In this document: positions 8,359-14,778 of the stretch, piece after piece | Position numbering within the stretch: the first letter of the stretch is position 1 | Layout of the letters: the number at the start of each line of letters is the position of its first letter | Translations under genes and position numbers: made by a program | Assembly: GCA_964600075.1 (NCBI GenBank) | Contig: CAZRIE010000052.1 | Location: forward strand, 1 to 28,613 | Source of the DNA: CAZRIE01 sp964600075 | Lineage (GTDB): Bacteria; Bacteroidota; Bacteroidia; Flavobacteriales; Flavobacteriaceae | Length of the DNA: 28,613 bases | Reading direction: 5' to 3' | Notes under the pieces: model-generated | Seen by the model: only the letters and a program-made list of their open reading frames with translations | Database searches by the model: none | Told to the model about the DNA's origin: nothing

Positions 8359-8760
8359 CTATTCATAGTTTTCAGATAATTCTTTAAGAATTTTCATCGC
8401 ATTCTCACCATCTCTTTTGTTGACGAAAATATGGTCATGATAGTAACCGGCAACAACATTACACCCGATAGAGTTTTTAGCGAGTTCCGAAGAGAAAATG
8501 GCCGTGAGCCCAATAGCATCTAAAGAAGAATGAATATTAAGGGTAATCCATGCACTTACAAATGTATATTGAAGGCCTAGAGCATCCGCCTTTTGCTTTT
8601 CAATGATGAGAGTAGTTCCCTCTTTTTCTGTAAACTTGCCGATAATACCACCTACAGGTATACGGGAGGTCGAGAGCTGTGTCGTAAATACGTAATCCCC
8701 AGAATTTAACTTGGGTCTCATGGATCGGATTAGTTTTTTTAATTCTGTTTCTCCTGCCAT
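8359..8760 (-). CDS. ACT domain-containing protein
   Basis: A 133-residue cytoplasmic protein resembling the short ACT-fold family (ACT_3/DUF2241-like). ACT domains usually bind amino acids and regulate enzymes. Recognisable stretches are ELKKLIRSMRPKLNSGDYVF at the start, then FTEKEGTTLIIEK, and a second half with SSLDAIGLTAIFSSELA and GYYHDHIFV. No catalytic motif is expected. It is encoded opposite to its neighbours: tail-to-tail with the DDAH-like gene and head-to-head with ctlX across a 112-base spacer. Binding of arginine, citrulline or another amino acid is only inferred from this position. Confidence 0.8.
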   Translation of the reverse strand: MAGETELKKLIRSMRPKLNSGDYVFTTQLSTSRIPVGGIIGKFTEKEGTTLIIEKQKADALGLQYTFVSAWITLNIHSSLDAIGLTAIFSSELAKNSIGCNVVAGYYHDHIFVNKRDGENAMKILKELSENYE

Positions 8761-8872
8761 TTTTGATTTAAAAATTAAGATGGAAAGCTACGAATATCTT
8801 TTTTTCTTCTTGCGGGATTTTACAATTTCAAATGGAGTAATTTTACCGTCATAAACTTGATCAGTAAAGTAA

Positions 8873-9802
8873 ATGCAGATTACCAATAACATACTAATGA
8901 TACGCCCGGTCAATTTCCGAATGAACGAACAGACGGCGGTGAATAATTATTTTCAAGAGGATATCGACGTAAAGAATACAGCGATAAACGCCATGGCTCA
9001 AGAAGAATTTGATGCCTTTGTGACAGTTTTAGGTAGTAAAGGAGTAAACGTTATAGCAGTGCCAGACACTGAAAGCCCGGATACCCCCGATTCCATTTTT
9101 CCCAATAACTGGATTTCCTTCCATGCCGACGGTACCGTTGGTCTATATCCCATGTTCGCCGAAAATCGTAGAAACGAAAGGCGCGAAGATATATTGAATA
9201 TTCTAGAGGAAGAGGGGCTCGAAATCAAAAATGTAGTCGATTATACTTCGGCTGAAGCGGAAGGTGTTTTCTTAGAAGCCACAGGAAGTATGGCATTAGA
9301 TCGCGTAAACAAAAAAGCGTATTGTGCGCTATCGGACAGGGCCGATGAGGAGCTCTTTATAGAGTTTTGCGAAGACTTCGAATATTCTCCGGTAATTTTT
9401 ACGGCCAACCAATCCGTTGATGGAAAGCGGATGCCTATCTACCATACGAATGTGATGATGTGCCTGGCCGAAAATTTTGCCATAATCTGTTTGGATGCTA
9501 TCGATGACAAGAAGGAGAAGAAAAATGTAATTGACCACCTCAAGCAAGATAATAAAGAAATCATCACTATAGACGAACACCAGATGTACCACTTTGCTGG
9601 GAATATGTTACAAATTTTGGGGGCGGAGGATAGCCGTTTTTTGGTGATGAGTTCCGCAGCCTATAAAAGTTTGAACGCTGATCAAGTAAAACGTATTGAA
9701 AAGTATTGCGAAATTATCCATAGTTCTCTTGACACCATAGAGACTTGTGGCGGTGGCAGTGCCCGCTGTATGATGGCCGAAGTGTTTTTGCCCCGGAATT
9801 AG
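8873..9802 (+). CDS. ctlX: Citrulline utilisation hydrolase CtlX-type
   Basis: A 309-residue amidinotransferase-superfamily hydrolase whose N-terminus (NNILMIRPVNFRMNEQTAVN) is characteristic of the CtlX family. Visible elements are FPNNWISFH (around residue 77), EATGSMALDR (around 136), His191 in IYHTNVMMCL, and the C-terminal nucleophile Cys299 in GGGSARCMMAE. CtlX is proposed to act on citrulline, yielding ornithine and degradation products. It stands next to the DDAH-like hydrolase, so one enzyme could generate the substrate of the other; that link is inference. In related genomes this gene, as I recall, often lies near argS, which here is 13.8 kb away. Confidence 0.87.
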   Translation: MQITNNILMIRPVNFRMNEQTAVNNYFQEDIDVKNTAINAMAQEEFDAFVTVLGSKGVNVIAVPDTESPDTPDSIFPNNWISFHADGTVGLYPMFAENRRNERREDILNILEEEGLEIKNVVDYTSAEAEGVFLEATGSMALDRVNKKAYCALSDRADEELFIEFCEDFEYSPVIFTANQSVDGKRMPIYHTNVMMCLAENFAIICLDAIDDKKEKKNVIDHLKQDNKEIITIDEHQMYHFAGNMLQILGAEDSRFLVMSSAAYKSLNADQVKRIEKYCEIIHSSLDTIETCGGGSARCMMAEVFLPRN

Positions 9803-9855
9803 GCATGCTAGGCTATTTACATTATATTATTAGCATTCCCTTTTGAACTATTTTT

Positions 9856-10467
9856 ATGAAAGCCAAAATTACACTCATTGCACCATTGCTTTTGATGGCT
9901 GGAATGATTCTAGCAATTAGTTACGAACCCAAAGTATCCGAATACGTTCCTATTGTTTCAGAACGGACCAATTTATCAACCTCAAATGAGGCTTTTGATA
10001 AAATGATGAATGTACTGACTCACGAACGCTGCATGAACGGTCACCCTAATGACAACATTCCAAAACAAGGTGAGGATAGTCATCCTCATTATTTCGGTAT
10101 GGCAAGAGGGGAAAACAATATGGGATTTCAAGCTGCATAATGTACTACGTGCCATCAATCTGAAAACAACGATTATTCAGGGGTTTCAGGTGCTCCGGAG
10201 TGGTCCTTGGCACCTGCCTCGATGTATTGGGAAGTTCTAAGTCGAACAGAAATTGCCGAATCGATAATGGATCCCGAACGAAATGGCGGGCGCACCCCAG
10301 AAGAACCCATGCATCATTTAGCCGAACATGAATTGGTACTTTGGGCTTGAAATCCAGGAGTCAATGCAGAAGGCGTCCCAAGAGAACTACCTCCTGTACC
10401 CATAGACGAATATATAGCTGCAGTAAAAAAATGGTTAGAAGAAGGCCATGTCATTCCATCGAAATAA
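9856..10467 (+). pseudogene. Di-heme c-type cytochrome, inactivated by two in-frame stops
   Basis: One frame runs through 203 codons with stops at TAA 10138-10140 (codon 95) and TGA 10348-10350 (codon 165), before its normal end at 10465. There is no frameshift. It begins with a signal peptide or anchor (KITLIAPLLLMAGMILA). Two heme sites are expected: the first now reads CMNGH (Cys59 to His63; the second Cys is replaced by Gly62) and the second, CTTCH, lies directly after the TAA. The downstream part (ENNDYSGVSGAPEWSLAP, then MHHLAEHELVLWA, then PPVPIDEYIAAVKKWLEEG) resembles the cytochrome often annotated as an isoquinoline 1-oxidoreductase subunit in Flavobacteriia. The TGA follows LWA where Trp would be natural. 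The lesions look like recent point mutations. Confidence 0.85.
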
Positions 10468-10478
10468 AACAAGAATCT

Positions 10479-10518
10479 ATGAATATCTCATTGAACGTAA
10501 ATGGTGTTTCCCATACCT
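10479..10518 (+). pseudogene. 5' stub of a probable (2Fe-2S)-binding oxidoreductase subunit (iorA-like)
   Basis: Eleven bases after the cytochrome remnant an ATG opens the frame MNISLNVNGVSHT. This resembles the start of the small (2Fe-2S) subunits of xanthine dehydrogenase/isoquinoline oxidoreductases, which begin with a similar I-S-L-x-V-N-G strand. The similarity stops after about 13 residues, where the DNA becomes the 3' end of a bestrophin-like gene in another frame. The rest of this gene, including all Fe-S cysteines, is absent. The assignment rests on a short match plus context, since the broken cytochrome upstream is of the type that accompanies such enzymes. Confidence 0.45.
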
Positions 10519-10713
10519 ATTACGGCATTAATCGGCTGGGTGTATGCCATTATGGAAGCTGTAGGTGACTCTTCTGAAAACCCCTTCCAAGGGATGGCGA
10601 ATTATATTCCTATGCTATCACTTTGCAGGATTATTGAAATCGATCTGCGCGAAATGCTTGGGAAAACTGACCTCCACCCAAACATAGAGGCTAAAGATGG
10701 GATTTTGATGTAG
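10512..10713 (+). pseudogene. C-terminal remnant of a bestrophin-family membrane protein
   Basis: The frame ending at TAG 10711-10713 encodes a hydrophobic stretch (IPITALIGWVYAIMEAVGD), then SENPFQGMANYIPMLSLCR and IIEIDLREMLG. This is the characteristic end of the bestrophin/YneE (UPF0187) chloride-channel family. About 230 N-terminal residues are missing. A TAA at 10498-10500 and a fortuitous ATG at 10501 make a 70-codon ORF, but it lacks the membrane core and is unlikely to function. The 5' edge of homology appears to be about 10512-10518, inside the sequence that also ends the oxidoreductase stub, marking a deletion or recombination junction. Confidence 0.7.
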
Positions 10714-10763
10714 TGTGTCTACGGGCTACAATAGCTGAAAAGTGGTCATTTGCAATACCGGCT

Positions 10764-12407
10764 CTAAAGCCCTTTTCGTTGATGTCGCACATCTTCGGAA
10801 ATGATAGTTCCCTTCACCTTTCCAAATTCGGTACGGACAAAATTTAGGATGTCACGAATCTCATCGTCCTTCAAATAGGCATAGGAGGGCATTTCTCCCT
10901 CATAGTGTACACCATTTACAGTGATTGGGGCATTGAGGCCACCGAGCGTAACGTCGATTAGGCGAGCCCTGTTTCCAGTCACCCATTCATTAGTAATAAG
11001 CGGGGGAATATGGCCAATGTTTCCTGCGCCATTCGTGCGGTGACAAGCGGCACAAAACTGTTGGTACAGACGGTTACCATTCGCCAAATTTTCATTGGAA
11101 GGTTTAAAATCATAGGTTTCGGCCTCAAGCTTCAAGGGGGTAGGGTTTTCTTTCAATAGTACTGCCCTGTCAAAAGAGGTCAACCGCCTTTGCAATTGGG
11201 CACCTGCTTTTTCAAGCTTTATGATACGGTCACCGTTTTGCACCGGTAACGAATCGTACATCCCAGGTTGGGTAGCTGGGTGCCAATCGGTGTTTGAGGT
11301 ACTCAGATAAATTGCCCCGTCATTATCAACAATTACATCGCGCATACGACCCAGGACTTTTTGCAAAAAAATCTTTTCTGATACGATGGTACTTCCTTCA
11401 TTGTTCAGTTGCAATAAACGTATCGACTGGCCTTTTAAATTGGTCAAGAGAAGATTATTGCGCCATTCGGGAATATTTTCGTGATCATAGTAGGCTAGGC
11501 CCGATGGGGCAATTGTCGGGGTCCATGTCTTTATCGGGTCAACGGTCATACTATCCGTAGCATATTGTATTTCATTTTCGAGATTGGCTACACCCTCAAT
11601 ATCGGGCCAGCCGTAGTTACCCTTTTTTACGATTCGATTAATTTCATCGTCGCTAGCAGGGCCATGTTCCGAGACGTAAAGGTTATCATTTGCTGCCGTG
11701 ATGCCTTGTATGTTACGATGGCCGGTACTCCAAACTGGGCTATCGGGGAATGGATTGTCTTCGGGTATCGTACCATCCAAATTGATTCGGAGTATTTTTC
11801 CATGATATGTTTTGCTATTTTGGGTCTGATCGGTTTTTCCCGCGTCTCCCAGACAAAGAAAAAGGGTTTTGCCCTGTACCAAAATTCTCGAACCATTGTG
11901 GTATGTATTTCCTGGTATATTTTCTAAAAGTATTTTTGGGGAGCTTAGGCTATCTTGGTCATAACGATAGCGCACGAGTTTTGAAGAAACTTGATCGATG
12001 AAATTGGCATCCTTTTCTGAAACCATATAATGTAAGTATACGAAGGGTTGGTTATTAAAATCAGGATGTAAGGCCATGCTGAACAAACCTGAGGACTTCC
12101 GGAAAAAGAGCGAATCTATTTGAAAAATTTCAATGCGTTCCCCACTTTGGGGATTGATACGGCTAACACTTCCCTTTTGCTCGGTAAACCAGATCCACCC
12201 ATCTGGCCCGAATTCCAAATCCCAAGGTACTGAAAGACCCTGCGCTATTTCTGTGGCGATTAAAACGGTAGAATCCAATTGGATATGGGCGAAGTAGTTC
12301 GCTGGAACGGATGAAGGTTTTTGAGGCTCGCAGGCGAATACCATATAAGCAATTACCCCAATTAAACACACCTTAAATATGCTGCGCATGTATAGCGATT
12401 TTGCCAT
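10764..12407 (-). CDS. PQQ-dependent sugar dehydrogenase (GSDH-like) fused to cytochrome c
   Basis: Exported soluble-type aldose/sorbosone dehydrogenase with a C-terminal electron-accepting cytochrome. The N-terminus has a signal with a likely lipoprotein Cys (IAYMVFACEP). The beta-propeller domain starts with GLSVPWDLEFGPDGWIWFTE and continues with LHPDFNNQPFVYLHY, the VYLHY-type strand, HNGSRI and a glucose-dehydrogenase-like YVSEHGPASDDEINRI segment. The last about 100 residues are a class I cytochrome c: CAACH (Cys452, Cys455, His456) and a probable axial Met in EGEMPSYAYL. The ATG at 12407 is used here; the Met at codon 7 is an equally good start for the signal. It lies 20 bases after the CIA30 gene on the same strand, so the two are probably co-transcribed. 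The substrate is unknown. Confidence 0.87.
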   Translation of the reverse strand: MAKSLYMRSIFKVCLIGVIAYMVFACEPQKPSSVPANYFAHIQLDSTVLIATEIAQGLSVPWDLEFGPDGWIWFTEQKGSVSRINPQSGERIEIFQIDSLFFRKSSGLFSMALHPDFNNQPFVYLHYMVSEKDANFIDQVSSKLVRYRYDQDSLSSPKILLENIPGNTYHNGSRILVQGKTLFLCLGDAGKTDQTQNSKTYHGKILRINLDGTIPEDNPFPDSPVWSTGHRNIQGITAANDNLYVSEHGPASDDEINRIVKKGNYGWPDIEGVANLENEIQYATDSMTVDPIKTWTPTIAPSGLAYYDHENIPEWRNNLLLTNLKGQSIRLLQLNNEGSTIVSEKIFLQKVLGRMRDVIVDNDGAIYLSTSNTDWHPATQPGMYDSLPVQNGDRIIKLEKAGAQLQRRLTSFDRAVLLKENPTPLKLEAETYDFKPSNENLANGNRLYQQFCAACHRTNGAGNIGHIPPLITNEWVTGNRARLIDVTLGGLNAPITVNGVHYEGEMPSYAYLKDDEIRDILNFVRTEFGKVKGTIISEDVRHQRKGL

Positions 12408-12427
12408 AAAGTTACCATTAGTTCACA

Positions 12428-12958
12428 CTATTGCAAGCTTATCATATCGAGCAGCAGTTCAAAATTTTCATTTTTCTTATTCCCGATGAGGAAGGCAACT
12501 TCTTCAATAGTCGATTCGGAAAAGTTGGACTTCTCTAATTTTCTTCCTCGAAAAGCGGGATACATGGTGTTTAATGGAATTTCGATTTCTTCCCAATTTC
12601 CAGAAGTGCCGAATACACCGATATAAGAGTACCGGTAGCCTAAATCATCTTTGATACGGAATTGATATGCCTTGCCATCTCCTTTTAGCTTGATGACCAT
12701 TTTTTTGAACATGGTAACATTTATTTTCTTGAAGCGATAGCGGACAGAAGCAAACCCGCCGTTATTTTCCAAAGAGACCGTTCCTGAAAACACGGCATGT
12801 CCTTCAATGTTCAGAACAAACTTACTGGCCGAACGGCCGCCCATAACACCATCGTTAACAATGCGCCAAGCGTCGATGTTTGAATCTTTTGTAAAATCAA
12901 AAAGGGTGAGGTACTCCATAGAAGACAAAATTAATAGGATGGTTATGGTATATTTCAT
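12428..12958 (-). CDS. CIA30 family protein
   Basis: A 176-residue protein with a CIA30-type (complex I intermediate-associated protein 30, PF08547-like) galactose-binding-like beta-sandwich. The diagnostic start is LFDFTKDSNIDAWRIVNDGVM followed by GGRSASKF; later FSGTVSLENNGGFASVR and the C-terminal strand are also family-like. The first 14 residues (MKYTITILLILSSM) are hydrophobic and may be a short signal; alternatively translation begins at the second Met just before EYLTLFDF. Bacterial members are of unknown function and are not proven complex I factors. It is upstream of and close to the sugar dehydrogenase-cytochrome gene. Confidence 0.82.
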   Translation of the reverse strand: MKYTITILLILSSMEYLTLFDFTKDSNIDAWRIVNDGVMGGRSASKFVLNIEGHAVFSGTVSLENNGGFASVRYRFKKINVTMFKKMVIKLKGDGKAYQFRIKDDLGYRYSYIGVFGTSGNWEEIEIPLNTMYPAFRGRKLEKSNFSESTIEEVAFLIGNKKNENFELLLDMISLQ

Positions 12959-13027
12959 TTTTCTTGACGAGTACTTCGTTACTTTTTACGAAGCTAAGTT
13001 TAACCTCATATTAGAATCATTAATTGA

Positions 13028-13993
13028 TTAAAGACGGAATAACTTCTTTGCATTTTCATATAATAATTTACGTTCAGTTGGCTTAGACGCCAGCTTACGT
13101 AACAGAGCGATATCAAGAGTGCCTGAACAAGCATCGGGATCCAATCCCGTTGGGTCTGCGCAATCACTACCGTACACTAACTTGTCCTTATGCCTTTCCA
13201 AGAAAGACTTGGCATGATCTTCATCTCGGGTAAGCGCATTAAAACCTGAGCCAGCAGAAAGATCGCCATACATGTTCGGATAATCGCTAAGATACCGGTC
13301 TGTAATTCCTCCCGGTGTAACAGGCTTTTTAGGATAAAGGATTGATTGATCCGTATGATTTTTGTCAATATTAGCCCACCAGGTTTGTGCATGGCCGATG
13401 AAATTTACTTTCGGATATTTTTCCAACATTTTATAAAAGCGTTCGAATCCATAATTATACATTTTGTGCTGCCAGTGCATGAGTACTGGAACATTATAGT
13501 TTTGAGCTAATTCGTAAATCTTTTGCATCTCCGGCGAATCACATTCAACCCCAAATTTTAATTCACCAATAACCACCGCACCCAACTTTAAGTATTTTTC
13601 AATTTCATAAAGACTATCCTTCATGTCTGGAACAGCGCAAACGCCAAAGCGGAATTCCTTCTTGTGTTCGCGTGCAAATAAGTAACACTCTGCATTTCCT
13701 CCAGCTTCTGCCTGCAATCCATTAGCTACGCCATTGTGAGTAGATGGCGAATTTACTGGACGCCCAGATGGTAAAAGAATGGTAGTAGCAATTCCCATTG
13801 CCCTTTGGTGTGCAAGCAGCTGTTCATCTGTGCGTTGAACGTAATGGGTGTGCTGATGGATATCAATTATCGGTTCTTTTTTGATACCTGCAATTTCAGC
13901 AACTGCGTTTAATTTTAAAGAGGTTCCAAGAGCGAGCAGACTAGAACTCACTAAAAATTCACGACGGGAAAAACATTTTTTTGATTTAGACAT
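13028..13993 (-). CDS. Tat-exported amidohydrolase family protein
   Basis: A 321-residue metal-dependent hydrolase of the amidohydrolase_2 (PF04909-like, TIM-barrel) family with a twin-arginine signal (FSRREFLVSSSLLALGTSL), so it probably acts folded in the periplasm. Probable metal ligands are His46 and His48 in DIHQH, His173 in LMHWQH, His201 in FIGHAQTWW and Asp277 in VYGSDCAD. Members act as hydrolases, decarboxylases or lactonases. Its place among periplasmic dehydrogenases makes hydrolysis of a lactone-type oxidation product conceivable, but this is inference. It is separated by 69 bases from the CIA30 gene and may share its transcript. Confidence 0.85.
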   Translation of the reverse strand: MSKSKKCFSRREFLVSSSLLALGTSLKLNAVAEIAGIKKEPIIDIHQHTHYVQRTDEQLLAHQRAMGIATTILLPSGRPVNSPSTHNGVANGLQAEAGGNAECYLFAREHKKEFRFGVCAVPDMKDSLYEIEKYLKLGAVVIGELKFGVECDSPEMQKIYELAQNYNVPVLMHWQHKMYNYGFERFYKMLEKYPKVNFIGHAQTWWANIDKNHTDQSILYPKKPVTPGGITDRYLSDYPNMYGDLSAGSGFNALTRDEDHAKSFLERHKDKLVYGSDCADPTGLDPDACSGTLDIALLRKLASKPTERKLLYENAKKLFRL

Positions 13994-14095
13994 AACTAAC
14001 GAATTTAATAAGGAAACGGTTTAAACTTTTTTCTTCTTTTTCTTTTTGAATTTTTTTAAGGCTATTTCGACGAACGCTAGATAGTTGAACACTTT

Positions 14096-14296
14096 TCAGC
14101 TTTCAACGGAGGTATCGGGCCTGTTGAGCAATGGCAGGAAGCTGTCCATCCATGCCTTAGTATGTTTTACCGCATAACTTTTGTCATAAAGTTCCCTGTC
14201 GAAGTATTCTTCCCAATCGGTATTTCCGTTGGTGGCAAAGCCACCCCTGGATCTGGCTTGACAATTTATGATGTTATAGTTGCCCACTGAACACAA
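14096..14296 (-). pseudogene. Unidentified C-terminal fragment next to the HiPIP gene
   Basis: A 66-codon frame whose first about ten codons overlap, out of frame, the end of the HiPIP gene. The rest has the composition of a real protein end: GNTDWEEYFDRELYDKSY, then HTKAWMDSFLPLLNRPD, with Trp, Asp and Tyr well represented. No start codon with a ribosome-binding site is convincing. It is best read as the 3' end of a gene whose 5' part was lost when the HiPIP gene or a deletion came to lie beside it. I do not recognise the parent family. A genuine short coupled gene is the alternative. Confidence 0.3.
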
Positions 14297-14643
14297 TGGC
14301 CTTCGTAATATACAGGGCCCTTAAATAGAATACATCTCCCACATTTTTCATTTGGCTTGGGAGGAATATATAGAGCGCAATTACCACAAAAATTCTCAGG
14401 AACAGGAGATTTTATTACATATCCCAAGCTTTGGCGCTTTTTAGTTTCCCCGCCGCTTACATCGGTTAGATCATTACAAGGATCTTCCGAAGTGCTTTGT
14501 TTATTGTTCTCTTTTTCATTAACGGATGATTCATTCGTACCGCGACAGTTAACTAATAGGACACTCCCTAAAAATAAACTACCGGTACTAAAACTAAAAC
14601 ATTTATGGATAAATTTCCTTCTGGAATAGTCCTTATTTTTCAC
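14266..14643 (-). CDS. High-potential iron-sulfur protein-like, Tat-exported
   Basis: A 125-residue protein with a twin-arginine signal (YSRRKFIHKCF) and a hydrophobic stretch ending at Cys33 (SVLLVNC), suggesting a Tat substrate that may be lipid-anchored. The C-terminal part has the HiPIP spacing C-x2-C-x14-C-x12-C: Cys86, Cys89, Cys104 and Cys117, with the conserved aromatic after the last Cys (CVQWA). An extra Cys101 in EKCGRC is unusual for classical HiPIPs but occurs in related Bacteroidota proteins. It would carry a [4Fe-4S] cluster and shuttle electrons in the periplasm, plausibly for the neighbouring dehydrogenases. Translation appears to start at GTG 14643-14641; no ATG is available upstream in frame. 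Confidence 0.78.
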   Translation of the reverse strand: MKNKDYSRRKFIHKCFSFSTGSLFLGSVLLVNCRGTNESSVNEKENNKQSTSEDPCNDLTDVSGGETKKRQSLGYVIKSPVPENFCGNCALYIPPKPNEKCGRCILFKGPVYYEGHCVQWATITS

Positions 14644-14778
14644 TTTTAAAACTGTTTTTTAATGAATATAATTTGATCATATTAGCTACTGTTTGCATCA
14701 ATTTATAATGTTAACTGATTTTTTGCAAATATTTCTTCATACAGTAAAGCCGTATCCCATCGAATTACAAAAAACTAT
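14644..14778. other. Spacer between PVC-type gene and HiPIP gene
   Basis: AT-rich 135-base stretch. On the minus strand, after the stop of the large dehydrogenase-like gene, no frame continues into a CxxCH cytochrome domain, so the missing heme domain is not simply frameshifted here. No clear terminator was seen. Confidence 0.5.

Noticed and set aside
10138..10350. Recoding (selenocysteine or stop read-through) at the TAA and TGA of the cytochrome
   Set aside because: Two different stop codons are involved, a heme cysteine is also lost, and no SECIS-like hairpin was noticed. Simple pseudogenisation explains all of these.
10341..10568. A 75-codon ORF across the cytochrome end and the deletion scar
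   Set aside because: Its first part is an out-of-frame reading of the cytochrome remnant, and the rest is the oxidoreductase stub followed by out-of-frame bestrophin sequence.
11294..11927. Plus-strand ORFs of 88 and 120 codons
   Set aside because: They lie entirely opposite the GSDH-cytochrome gene, whose coding frame is unambiguous.
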